DNA from: Filosporella fistucella
Lineage: Eukaryota; Ascomycota; Leotiomycetes; Helotiales
Direction: 5' to 3'
DNA: 64,000 nucleotides
NCBI GenBank assembly: GCA_030077755.1
Contig: JAQJZZ010000001.1
Coordinates: 496,001-560,000, forward strand
Made by a program: the position numbers and the translations under genes. How positions within the stretch are numbered: position 1 is the first letter of the stretch; the number at the start of each line of letters is the position of its first letter. Of this stretch, positions 25,173 to 37,345 are shown piece after piece. The notes under the pieces are model-generated. The model ran no database searches. It saw nothing but the letters and a program-made list of their open reading frames with translations, and was not told where the DNA came from.

Positions 25173-26313
25173 GGTCTACAAATGATGAGCTCCTCGCAAT
25201 TCAGTTATTCTGCAAATCTGAACAGCCAAAACGCCAGCTTCAAAGCTTCTTGACTCTTAAGCTCGATGGTAAATATGACTACCTAGGTCTTTCTGCTTCT
25301 GCTCATGAGGTTAGTTCAATTTTCTCTAAGGAGACAGAACACTAACAAAATTAGAGCTGTGCTTTCCCCACGAAAATCCATTCACACTGCTTCAATCACT
25401 CTACTGTCCATAACCTACATGATCAGACTCTTGTATAGCGCAAGGTTGAATTACACACCTGGTTCCCGAGGTTGTGGTTGGCATTCACCGCTCTCATCAC
25501 CGACTGAAGAGCCGCCGAGCTTGGTGTATACATGTTTTGGAGCACGGAGAACAATAGCCATTTCGGAGGCTCAAAGAAACGCACGCTCAAATTTTGTGGA
25601 TATCAGTGTTAGTGTTGAGAGAATAGATTGAATGATCTTAGAATGACATTTGTGTCCGTCTCCTACTTGCACTCTTATAGCCAGACGATCCAACTTTGGA
25701 CATGACTTGCGAGATTTCGCAAGCCTTTGTGTTAATGAATCATTCTAGAGAACTATTGTCTCCATGGGTGCGAAAGATCGCAAGAAGTAGCCAGCCACAA
25801 GTCGCGAGAATGAACTCCACCTCGCTTAGAGAAAGGGGCGACTTCCTACTTTCGAATCACCCCCACAGTCTACATGTGGCTGATACTGTGCTCTACACAA
25901 TGGAAAGCTACCCTATCTGACTTCCAGATTTGATGGCATAGATATGTTATGACCACTTTGTGTTTAAATCGGAGTTTGTGGTGCTGATCTTTTTGACAGA
26001 AACCCAAATCCAATTTTGTTCTCTTGCCATGAACCTATTCGCTCATCACTTCATTATTGTTAACGCCCTCTGTTTTCCATGGAAGTTCATTGTCATCAAA
26101 TGTCCCAATACCCCAATACCAATACTAACCGGCACGTTCTTTAGTCAAGCAATTGCGGGGTAATGAGTAAACATATGCTAACCCACCACTGCCCCACGTT
26201 GGCACCAGCTGGCTATGTGGGGCTTGCGATACGATAATGGGACTTAGATATAAATTTATACCAGAAGCAAAAGTACATCAATTTGATAGCTGAAACTTGT
26301 TATTAGCCTCAAA
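25173..26313. other. Intergenic, no gene supported
   Basis: About 1.1 kb between the zinc-finger gene and the VAO gene. Open frames 25305-25631, 25696-25920 and 25960-26163 show no recognisable motif. One CTACCTAGGT element lies near 25279. The last 60 bases include TATAAATTTATA-type sequence (about 26249) that could serve the VAO gene. Confidence 0.4.
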
Positions 26314-28278
<1,965 letters not shown>

Positions 28279-28695
28279 ATTAAGACAAATTCCGGGTATC
28301 CACTTTCTGATTTCAATGATAATATTCACACAAACTCCGAATCAATCGGATATAAAAAACATAATTTCGGAGTTGAAAACTGGCTGCTGGTGGTGCCATA
28401 CGTTGAGCACCAGAGCATTTGCGTGGTTGTACTTAACGTCTTGATGTTATCGTTCTTCGAAGGATTTTTATGGAGTACATGTGCCATTCCACTACTCTCC
28501 ACTCTCGTTAATGGGTCTGCGGGCAGATCACCATTTAAGTCGTCGATCTGAGGACCCTAGATTTCTCGAGGTGGAGAAGTGATACTTTATGCAAAAGCTT
28601 CAGCCCGCATCGGGATGTTCTCGAACTCAAATTGTGACGTTCAAAAGACCCCTTCCGGCTCCTTTTCAAAAACAATGGAGTGCATAATCTACTCG

Positions 28696-28724
28696 ACGGT
28701 GTCATGAATAAGTCATGACACCGT
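28696..28724. repeat. Perfect inverted repeat, 12-bp arms, 5-bp spacer
   Basis: ACGGTGTCATGA, spacer ATAAG, then TCATGACACCGT. The two arms are exactly complementary. It stands alone about 420 bp downstream of the VAO stop codon and about 930 bp upstream of the aquaporin start. It could be a dimeric regulator site, a hairpin, or the residue of a small transposon end. Confidence 0.9.
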
Positions 28725-29069
28725 TATGGTGAGTATCTGTAGCGGATGACCAATCATGATTTACCATACGGACGTGCACTGGTCATGTGTTTTAACAACC
28801 TACGCTGAAGTAACTTCAGAACAAGTTTATGCTAGGAAGTCTGAAAGTATAATTGCGCTCAGGTCAACTCGTACGCCACGTTTGGAGCGTTGTTATGCCG
28901 TGGTACAAGCGAGTGCCAGAGACCTCTCCGTGATAGTTTGCTTTTCGAGTTGATGGCATATGCACACCCAATGATTACTTTTTGTCCAAATATGATTTAT
29001 TATTGTGTAATCTGGTGCTCATAATAGAACTATGCACTATTCACAGAGATTCTGAGAGTGATTTTTCAG

Positions 29070-29348
29070 CTATACGTTTCCGCTAGGCTGTGTCGTTTCA
29101 GTAATCGTGGAACCTCGCTTAGTATCCCCTATCTTCTCTGACAACCTCCTTCCGTGTTTCGCCAAGTCGGATTTTGAAACTTCGTCGGCTTCCATCTGAT
29201 CTTTATATCCATAGCTGTCTCGGATTAAGATGTAATGAAGGCAGTCAGCATTCGTGAATCGCTCAATCTGTATAATCTGAAGAAGATCCGTCGCAACAGC
29301 AAGGATGGCGGCTTTGACATCCCAATTATCAGAACGATTGAGTAAACC
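29070..29348 (-). pseudogene. Coding-like relic, 92 codons without a usable start
   Basis: On the minus strand a frame stays open from 29348 to a TAG at 29072-29070 and reads like real protein: LLNRSDNWDVKAAILAVA, then TDLLQIIQIERFTNADC, then DSYGYKDQMEADEVSKSD and a basic tail. Composition is balanced and amphipathic, unlike shadow ORFs. There is no ATG at its beginning and an in-frame TAA lies just upstream (29351-29349), so it is either the last exon of a gene with an unseen start or, more likely, a fragment. I do not recognise the family. Confidence 0.45.
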
Positions 29349-29651
29349 TTAAAATATCCGCCGTATCAATTGCTCCGCGTCCGATTTATGTCAATAAAAC
29401 ATGGCATGCCGCATGCAGTCTCATATACGAAAGTAGGTCGTCATTGACCCGTGCGTATCTCAATGGATAGCAACATGAGGCCGATCATCGAACGAAGGCT
29501 GGGAGGATGCATGAATTTTACAACATAAAGTTTTTTGTTCCTCCGCAATCTGGAAGGATCTGCGAATCGGTGGGTACCATATATGTACTTCTTAAGGTAT
29601 GCATCCCTCATCTTTCGTTAGCATCAAGGCCGGCCTTGATATCTTCGACAA

Positions 29652-30761
29652 ATGGACAAAATGCCTATTCCCTTAGCCTATGGACCCTACACGAGAGGTG
29701 ATTTTGCATCTCCACGGGCACCTCCTATGCCACAGCGATATCAACCACCAACATTCGAAAAGTTTGACCTAGTGAACAATGGAACTCGTGGCCATGAAGT
29801 GTACTGGATGACTGACAATGTCAGACATCATATTGTCGCCATGCTTGGAGAGTTTGTGGGAACCTTCTCTTTCTTATTTTTCGCTCTGGTAGCCGTTCAA
29901 ACAGCAAATGGCAAGCCAGATACCTTACCACGAACGGATGTTCTCAATGGACCGCCGAGTTTACTACAGATCCTCTATATAAGTGTGGGCTTCGGGTTGA
30001 GCCTTACTGTGAACGTGTGGGTATTTTATAGAGTTAGCGGCGGCATGTTCAATCCAGCAGTAAGCTTTCTGAATTCACTCTCACATTCCTACTAATGAGA
30101 ACTCAGGTGACTGTTGGGCTTTGCCTCGTTGGAGCATTTAACTGGACAAGAGCAATTCTGTTGATCCCAGTCCAGGTACTCGGTGGAATTGCGGCCTCCG
30201 CAGTCATAACAATCCTAATCCCTGGCGCATTGAATGTTGGAACAACACTCGGAACAGAAACCACAGTTGCGCAAGGCTTGTTTATTGAAATGATTCTTAC
30301 TGCCCTGCTGGTATTCACGATTTTGATGTTAGCAGTCGAGAAACATCGTGCATCATTTATTGCCCCAGTCGGGATTGGAATGGCTCTTGCCGCTGGACAC
30401 ATCATAGGTATGTAAACCACGGATCTTTCACGTTCGACACAGAAGCTCACCCTCTGCAGGCATCAACTACACTGGAGCTGGAATCAACCCCGCTCGAAGT
30501 TTCGGACCACCTGTTGTCCATGGAGATTTCACCAGCTACCATTGGATCTACTGGCTGGGACCACTTCTTGGGGCATTATCCGCAGTACTCTTGTACAAGT
30601 TTGTCAAGTTCCTGCATTATGAATCAGCGAATGCTGGCCAAGACGACGATGGACTGGATACATACCGACTGGTTTCCCACATCCACCCTGTTCATAGGCT
30701 ATATGGACGACGAAGCACTGACAGCATTACCTCCATGAGTCGGTTGACTCAACAGGTGTGA
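29652..30761 (+). CDS. Aquaporin (MIP family channel)
   Basis: Exons 29652-30059, 30107-30407 and 30460-30761 join in phase to 336 residues. After a cytosolic N-terminus of about 65 residues the six-helix MIP fold is clear: helix 1 MLGEFVGTFSFLFFALVAV, the first NPA box in GGMFNPAVTVG (formed across intron 1), and the second NPA box in GAGINPARSFGPP. The residue after NPAR is Ser, not the Asp usual in glycerol facilitators, so a water-type channel is more likely than an aquaglyceroporin. The C-terminus is a polar tail of about 50 residues. Plasma-membrane location is expected. Both NPA boxes are intact, so it looks functional. Confidence 0.93.
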
Positions 30762-32141
30762 TCTTCTCCATTCAAAGCGGGCTCCTCCCAATGGGGACAC
30801 AATCCCACTTTTCTCGGACGAATTTCAATATCTTTCTTTTGGATGAAGGCTTGGTGCACTTTTAATCGTGTAACAATAGATCTGAAGTTTTTGTTTATTT
30901 GGAGCCTTTTTCTTGACGAATCTTACGACGGACATAATAGCAGAACCATTTTTGGTTTAACAATGTACAGGAATTTTGGAACAGCTATTGCTACAGGAAG
31001 TTGGAAAATACCCGCAATCAATTATCGTGAATTAGCACGATTTATTCTAAAACAATTTCAATCTCATAATGGCAATTTCCTGGAATTCATAACCATTCAC
31101 GTTGTCCATTGACTTGACTATAATATCTTACATATTCCTCGAAGACCATCCGTTAGATCGAATACACACTGCAAACAACTTACACATTCCATCTATTACA
31201 ATGCATCCGAAAATCATTCTTAGTGAGGTAACCCTGCCCATAGCGAAAGACACTCTGAAAGAGATCTCACTTCTTGGAACTGCTGTGGTGGTATAGCACC
31301 ATTATTGGAAGCACACCATACACACCGGCCACAGAACTCTTTCCAGCAGAACCTCTCCGGAGGCCCTCAAGCTGGAGGTGCCCACGAGTACTATGATCCG
31401 GCAATAAGTTTCAAAACTGGAACTCCGCCGTGTCAATCAGCACAATCTCAGATTCGGACGGTGGGTATACAGTATCGAATGCAAAGGCCAATAATTGGTA
31501 CTGAAGCAGTGCAATAACAATAGCATCCCTGGAAACCTCAAATTATGTGCTCGATTCAATCATGAGAAGTATAACAACTGTACGAGTTTATAATCATGTC
31601 TCATCCGAAAGATTTGTTGAAGATGGGAAAGGATACAGAGAATAAGGAGAAATGAGTCTCCGACCCTTCATACTCGGCGATGGATAATTAATTGATAGTG
31701 GTAACAAAAGTTTGAAAATCAAGAACGAGACTTTTAACCTAAGTCCCGTCAGAGAGGACTCCCAGTTGCATTTTTTTGACATGTGACATAGTGAGCACGT
31801 GATGTTGCATGCTGAAAGTGGAGTTATTCTAAAGTTGGATCGCTCACCTGCTCAGTTACACAGACGACTGCAATTCTCATATATTATGCTCCTCAAGAAA
31901 CATTTGGCACCTGAAAATCTTAATCAAATATACTATTTTCCACAAATCCCTACAGGTTCCCCGCATTTCCTTGGCCGATTAGCAAATCTTGCCGGTATCG
32001 CCTCTCCAGCATTCTCTTCCATATCATGATTAGATGTTAAGACTGTTACATCTGGACTCTTTATTGAACATCAGGAAGTGGTAAGTATGCAAAAACACCA
32101 AAGCTACCTTGCTGATTGATACGCTCAGATAGTCAACAAAA
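30762..32141. other. Intergenic, no gene supported
   Basis: About 1.4 kb. Several small open frames occur on both strands (30843-31112, 31305-31517, 31799-32029), none with a recognisable motif or convincing start. The sequence is AT-rich; no repeat or RNA gene was seen. Confidence 0.35.
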
Positions 32142-33773
32142 ATGGGGACAATTTTCCTTAATGGTAGATTCTTCACTAGTACTCCAGAAGAGAGCATACA
32201 AGGAAAAGAAGCAATTTTTGCGGATTGTATGATAGTTCGAGATGGTATTATCACTTATATCGGCGATGATACATCTTCGGAGGTTTCAACCGCAGAGACC
32301 GTTGGTGCATCTATCACGGACATCCAGAAGCGGATCGTCCTGCCAGGGTTTATTGATGGGCATATGCACCTCCTGATGATGGGACAGTCGCTCAAGAAAG
32401 TCGATCTGAATCAATGCAGATCTTTAAATGATATTCGAAATGCCATCAAATCGTATGCTGAATCCCATCTAGAAGTCCCAAGGATTCTCTGTCGTGGATG
32501 GATGCACTCCATGACAGACGGCAAAGCACTCGCAAGCATGTTGGACGATCTTGATTCTCGACCGATTTTTATCGATTCAAAGGACTTACACAGTACTTGG
32601 TGTAACTCGGCTGCATTATCAGAAATGGGAGTAGAGAATATGCCCGATCCAAAAGGAGGCTGCATTCATCGGGATGAGAAAGGAAGAGCTTCTGGATTGC
32701 TGGATGAGGCTGCTGCAGTTACCATTGTATGGCCTCATATTGCAAAAGTAGCGCCCATGGAAGATAAATTGGATTCATTGAGAGCTGCCTTCAATGCTTA
32801 CATTGCTGCTGGATATACTGGAGCTGTGGAGATGGCATTGGATGAGAATGCATTGGAGGCTTTGTTGCTCTTGCGAGGAAAGGAAGGGGAGCTTCCAATT
32901 CGACTGGCTGCCCACTGGTTGATATCGCCGAAAGAAAAAGAGGAAGATAATTTGAGACAAGTGGACAGAGCAATTGAGCTGAACAAGTTGTACAATTCAC
33001 GAACAGGTCCAGGATTTAGAGTTGTTGGGATCAAAATCATATGCGATGGAGTCATAGATGCATGCACAGCAGCTTTACTCGAGCCGTATTCTTCCAATGG
33101 TGTCTCTTGCGATTCACTTTGGTCAGCCGAAATGCTAGGTCCGGTGGTGAAGAAGGCGGATGCTGCAGGCTTGCAATGTGCACTGCATGCCATAGGAGAT
33201 GGAGCTATCCGGATTGCCCTCGACTCAATTGAAGAGAATGGAACGCCCGGGAGTAGACATCGAATCGAGCATCTGGAACTTGCAACTCCAGAAGACGCAA
33301 AAAGACTAGGAAAGTTAGGAATCACAGCTTCCATTCAACCCGTACACGCAGACCCCGCCATATTACGGGCGTGGCCAAAATTGCTAGGTGAACACCGTTG
33401 CGGGCGAGCTTTTGCCTACAAGGAATTTCAGGATGGGGGAGCGAGATTAGCTCTTGGGTCTGATGCGCCTACTGCGCCCTACAACCCTCTGCCAAATATG
33501 TATACAGCAACTACACGAAGGTCAGCGAGAGAGCCAGACTCGGTTGAGACGGTGCATGAGCATTTTGCTTTAACCCTTGCAAGTGCTACTTCAGCTGCCA
33601 CAGCTGGATCTGCCTATAGTTGTTTCGCGGACGAGTGGACTGGTGCACTGAGGGTTGGAATGAAAGCTGATTTCGTTGTCCTAGACATGGATTGGTCAGC
33701 TGATAAGCTGCTCGAGGCAAGAGTGGAAGAAACTTGGTTTGAGGGGAAGAGGATTTATAATGCTCGAACCTGA
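32142..33773 (+). CDS. Amidohydrolase, YtcJ/NfdA-like (amidohydrolase_3)
   Basis: Intronless, 543 residues, typical for the family. The metal-binding set of the amidohydrolase superfamily is complete: HxH in PGFIDGHMHLL (His74, His76), a candidate bridging Lys in VGIKIICDGVID, His in ALHAIGDGAIRIALDS, His in RHRIEHLEL, and Asp in LALGSDAPTAPYNPLPN. The family hydrolyses N-formyl or N-acyl groups and other amides; substrates are mostly unknown. The predicted protein lacks a signal peptide and should be cytosolic. The absence of introns among intron-rich neighbours and the similarity to bacterial YtcJ proteins would fit old transfer from bacteria, but this is inference. It lies between the aquaporin and a Cys-rich gene. 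Confidence 0.9.
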   Translation: MGTIFLNGRFFTSTPEESIQGKEAIFADCMIVRDGIITYIGDDTSSEVSTAETVGASITDIQKRIVLPGFIDGHMHLLMMGQSLKKVDLNQCRSLNDIRNAIKSYAESHLEVPRILCRGWMHSMTDGKALASMLDDLDSRPIFIDSKDLHSTWCNSAALSEMGVENMPDPKGGCIHRDEKGRASGLLDEAAAVTIVWPHIAKVAPMEDKLDSLRAAFNAYIAAGYTGAVEMALDENALEALLLLRGKEGELPIRLAAHWLISPKEKEEDNLRQVDRAIELNKLYNSRTGPGFRVVGIKIICDGVIDACTAALLEPYSSNGVSCDSLWSAEMLGPVVKKADAAGLQCALHAIGDGAIRIALDSIEENGTPGSRHRIEHLELATPEDAKRLGKLGITASIQPVHADPAILRAWPKLLGEHRCGRAFAYKEFQDGGARLALGSDAPTAPYNPLPNMYTATTRRSAREPDSVETVHEHFALTLASATSAATAGSAYSCFADEWTGALRVGMKADFVVLDMDWSADKLLEARVEETWFEGKRIYNART

Positions 33774-34131
33774 ATTAGTTAATCATCATAGATGTATCAA
33801 TGAAGTCGTGGTATAATCGAAAAGTTTCCATATTGATAAAGTGCAAGCCCCCTGTGACCCCGGTTGGAGAATGTGTGAATTCTTTGTCGGTAATGAAGTG
33901 TTCAAACCTTTCACAACGAAATCTCAATTTTAACACGCGAAATGTGGTAGAATTCAACAATGATATCATAGCCTTGGCAAGAAGACAAAGCCAAACTTTT
34001 CTTTGAGACTTTCTCATAAGTTCGAAAATTTCCTCCGCATCCAGTTTCGCCAACTTCGAAAGAAATCAGCTTTCTGAGAATACTTGCTCATATTTCTTGA
34101 AATCATATCCACTCAGCACCCTCTACTGATA
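33774..34131. other. Intergenic, possible minus-strand ORF
   Basis: A 92-codon minus-strand frame (34053-33775) overlaps a plus-strand frame of similar length. Neither matches anything I know, so no gene is called. The 3' end of the amidohydrolase and the promoter of the small Cys-rich gene must lie here. Confidence 0.3.
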
Positions 34132-34414
34132 ATGGATAAAGTAAAAAAAGCCCAAGAATTTGTAAATTCAATACACTACTCATGGATATGCTGCAATTTT
34201 GCTGAACTACCACCACCTCTGCAGCCAAATTCCACAAACGGTCTTACCAAAAGAGCTGTAAGTCAGTTGGCTTTTTCCCTCACAATTTTCATTAACCTTT
34301 TCATAGTGTAACAGTGAAAACAAATGGGGCGATTCAAAGTGTCGGAGATGCCAACATCCAATTTGCGCGATGTGTGCTCGAAAGTTGGAAGGGAAGAACT
34401 TGCAGGATTGCTAG
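34132..34414 (+). CDS. Small Cys-rich putative zinc-binding protein, 77 residues
   Basis: Exons 34132-34257 and 34307-34414 are separated by a 49-bp intron with GTAAGT donor and CATAG acceptor. The spliced protein has a CC pair in exon 1 (SWICCNFAEL) and a tight Cys/His module in exon 2 (CNSENKWGDSKCRRC, then QHPICAMCARK), consistent with binding two zinc ions in a RING/knuckle-like way. Similar small proteins with a W-x-CC start are common in filamentous ascomycetes and have no known function. Support for it being real comes from the decayed copy next door (34697-34995), which keeps the same exon layout and Cys pattern. Confidence 0.6.
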
Positions 34415-34696
34415 GATTCTCCATGATTTACACATCGCTTGAGGTATGAGTGTAATCATGAAGGTTCTGGGACTTTAAGTTAGTCATTAGAGATAAATAT
34501 TCAGTGTCAGATTTGATCAGCAAGAGTGACTCAAGGCTTCAATCAAAAAACCACTATGGCTCTGGAAGACCATAAAAGAAAAAGTGGTGATACAGTGAAC
34601 GTTCCTGCAAACTTTCTCCACTACAACTCAGAAAAATCTCAACTTCTCATGCTTCATACAATTCAAACCAGAACTTACTCCAATTCAACGTCAAAG

Positions 34697-34995
34697 ATGG
34701 ATATTGTGAAACAAGCTTAACACTTCTACCAAAACATAAAGTTCACCTGGGAATGCTGCAAGATGCTAAGAAGAACTGAACTAGAAATGAAATCAGGCCT
34801 TTATGAGTATGACACCTACTTGGTGAGTTGAATCATATTTCTAGTTGTTTCAACACAGAGTTGACAAAACCATAATGTGGCTACCCAAATACTTGGGGCG
34901 ATGGTCACCGCTTATGTTGTCCGCATCGTAAATGCCCCATGTGTAGATCAGCCATGGAAGACAAAAGCTTTGCAAGGTGCAAGAATGGATATTGA
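34697..34995 (+). pseudogene. Decayed tandem copy of the 34132 Cys-rich gene
   Basis: Aligned to the neighbouring gene, this copy reads MDIVKQA, then TAA (34718-34720) where the intact gene has CAA (Gln), then HFYQNIKFTWECCK in the same frame. The exon 1 end is followed by GTGAGT, as expected for the donor. The exon 2 part keeps the Cys/His module (NTWGDGHRLCCPHRKCPMC) but the acceptor that reads CATAG in the intact gene reads CATAA here. Two independent lesions, a nonsense codon and a lost splice acceptor, disable it. Loss of Gln by CAA to TAA is a CpA to TpA change. Confidence 0.65.
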
Positions 34996-35589
34996 AAAAC
35001 AACCTTGGAAGTCAACGAGTTGGCTTGGGTAGATGGGAAATGAAGTTTATCGCCTGAGAGGAGGCAGTGCTGCATCAAAATCTGATGCATAAACTGATAT
35101 GTCACTTGTGTCGCCTAACTATGATTCTGACCACGAGTTACCTACGTTTTAAATTTGCTAGGATTTTCCTCCAGAAGATGAGGAGCACGCGATTGTGAAG
35201 TCATCGGGTCTAAGTCACTATATGCTTCAAGTCGATGAGGGTTCGACGGACTTCAACTGGATAATGATACACAGAATGTTGTAAGACTAAAGATCCCAAA
35301 AGCCCCGGCTGTGGTGTAGAAGCCTCTGAATCTCTTTCGTATCGACGTCAACCTGATCAAGCTTAAAACTCATCAATACGCCGTTCATAATAGACGGTCA
35401 CCGAGCTCCACCAAAAAAATCTTCGAAATGCCGTGGCAGTAGGAGTGGTTATGCCTGATTTACGTGCTTCCGCCAGAACCGCTGAATAGCAAGAATACAG
35501 GCGTGACCGGGCAGAGAAGAGTTCCAGTAGGATATCCACTGCATAAAACATTTCACTTTTGCATTCCAAGTATTTTCTAACCTTTACAG
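34996..35589. other. Intergenic between Cys-rich gene copies
   Basis: No intact gene. Short coding-like pieces (around 35100-35280) may be further remnants of the Cys-rich gene family but cannot be aligned with confidence. A minus-strand open frame at 35363-35659 overlaps the possible third copy and is not called. Confidence 0.3.
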
Positions 35590-35663
35590 TGTAACACTTG
35601 GAATTAAGGGGAAGAGAATAAGTGTCAAAGATGTCATGGCGAGTGGAAGTCTGCCACAAAGAT
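35590..35663 (+). pseudogene. Possible third decayed copy of the Cys-rich exon 2
   Basis: Directly after a TTTACAG acceptor-like sequence the frame reads CNTWN, stop, GEENKCQRC, with the same spacing from the first TGT to the CxxC pair as exon 2 of the intact gene at 34307. The His/Cys pair that should follow is lost (HGEWK instead of HPICAMC). No matching exon 1 was found. The resemblance is short, so this is a tentative call. Confidence 0.35.
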
Positions 35664-35914
35664 GCAAAATTTAAGAGATCCCGAAGCTGGCTTGCATTTT
35701 CCTTTTGGCGAAGGCCTTCAGCGAAGACTCTGATGTTAAAGCGGGAACAAGGCAGTGTTCGAAACGGAGATTAGGTTCCTAGAAATTGGAGCTTATGGGG
35801 GCATTTTTTCATACGTTGGGGTTCTTAGAAATCAAAGTATTGCGTCGTTGTTACATATTGCTACATAGATTATGAATCTGAGAAATGAAATACATAGCGC
35901 AGCACTTTGCTGAA
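35664..35914. other. Short intergenic stretch
   Basis: Nothing recognised; AT-rich 3' flank of the minus-strand cupin gene. Confidence 0.3.
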
Positions 35915-36641
35915 TTACTTCGACTTGCTCCAATTGCCCCGCTCCTCTCGTGCCCAAGCTACATCCCATAGGTCCTTCGGTGTATACTCCTCTAACCAAG
36001 GCTTATATCCCAAAGCCCACCCTAGCCACGAAACGCCCCCAAGAGCAGCATGCATGAAGAGGTACTTGAAGAACCAAGGGCCCGGAACCGCAGGATACTC
36101 ATCCACGAAAGCGAGAATCGTCCCCAACTGAATGGCATCCTGGATTCCAGGTTGCCCATTTGCATCAAGCAGCCCAGATAATATGTTGTAAAAGAATATA
36201 ACTTTCACTCCATCTTCTAAATTCGGTGTCAGTAAGCGGTTTCTATGCTCGGCGAGAGAACTAATTCAAATGTGTACCTGGATCAACCCATTCTTCAAGA
36301 ACGGTTTCCTCTTCGTCATCAGCACTGTTTCCCCCGTCACCTCTCCCAAAACCATGAATTGTGAATTTCGGGAACGTGAGAACGCCATCTTCGGGTTCGT
36401 ATACGTTTGTTTCTTCGCCAATTGTGATTCTCGCTTTGCCCTTTCGTACTTTGACTTTTTCAACATATTCTTCATGCCAATGCAAGCCTGTATTCCAAAT
36501 GCTGCCTGGAGGAATAATTATAAGACGACTGCTAGGAATGGCTGCGTCTGAGTGATGACGAAGGAATTGGAAAGTCGCGATTTCTCTAGGTCCCCTTTTA
36601 AAGTCCAAAGACTCAGCTTTATTGGTAGTTGTGCGTGGCAT
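35915..36641 (-). CDS. Cupin-fold protein, 221 residues
   Basis: Read on the minus strand, exons 36641-36278 and 36216-35915 join in phase over a 61-bp intron with GTACAC donor. The first exon carries a single RmlC-type cupin: a metal-site-like NTGLHWHEEYVEKVKVRKGKA-type segment (key part HWHEEYVE) followed by a Gly-rich second motif LTFPKFTIHGFGRG. The second exon adds a predicted helical C-terminus with GLLDANGQPGIQDAIQLG and aromatic-rich FKYLFMHAALGGVSWLGWAL. Small cupins of this sort occur in secondary-metabolite loci but also elsewhere, and the substrate is unknown. The fold call is good; any enzymatic role is open. Confidence 0.8.
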
Positions 36642-37345
36642 TTGTGTTTCAAAGATCAGCGATGGTAATGTGATGACGAAGATGCAAGTGGGTATTGGCT
36701 ATAGATATATACAGTGCTGTACAACCCGCGACCTAAATGTGTTGCTCGTTGGCTATATGGAGACTTTGCGGTGAGATTCGGATGAAATTATACCCCGCAA
36801 TGTCATCGAGATGTCCCCGAAAATGAGAACTCGCAGAAAGGGAAGAGATATGGCTGGAAAATGCATGATTTATGATACAGATGATGTCATTTCAGTCAGA
36901 TGAGTATGCTCGCATTCGCTCAGTTGAATCGACCAGGCGATAGAAAGGATTGGACTAATTTTTGGTGATACCTCATCACCAGGGCAGCGCGCTCCACAGC
37001 ACTCGCAACACTCGGAGCACTTGCATCGCGATGCTTGTGATGAGATGGGCAACTTGCCAGTGGTAAGTAGCATGTAGCACAATTTCGGAGAGGTACAGAG
37101 GTGTCGAAGTAATGATTGCGCATCGAATAATACATAATTGATATTTAATGGATGCTATAGGGAGTTGGAGAGCTTTCACTTCGCTTTGGACCATCAATGC
37201 CAGCACGTGATCGAGGAGGGGTTTACCAATGATGTGTGAGGCGGAAGCCCTCACGACGCGATTGCAACAATGAGCAACCTAGCATTGTCCCACTATCATA
37301 GCCCGATATGAAAGCAATCAATCTCCCTCCTCCAGTAATGAATCC
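36642..37345. other. Divergent intergenic region between cupin and FPGS
   Basis: About 700 bp between two genes transcribed outward. A TATAGATATATA stretch near 36699 may belong to the cupin promoter. Minus-strand open frames around 36870-37254 overlap each other and show no motif. Confidence 0.4.

Larger units (their letters stand above)
28279..29651. other. Intergenic between VAO and aquaporin genes
   Basis: No intact gene. It holds a perfect 12-bp-arm palindrome (28696-28724) and a minus-strand coding-like relic (29070-29348), both listed separately. The remainder is AT-rich and unremarkable. Confidence 0.4.
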
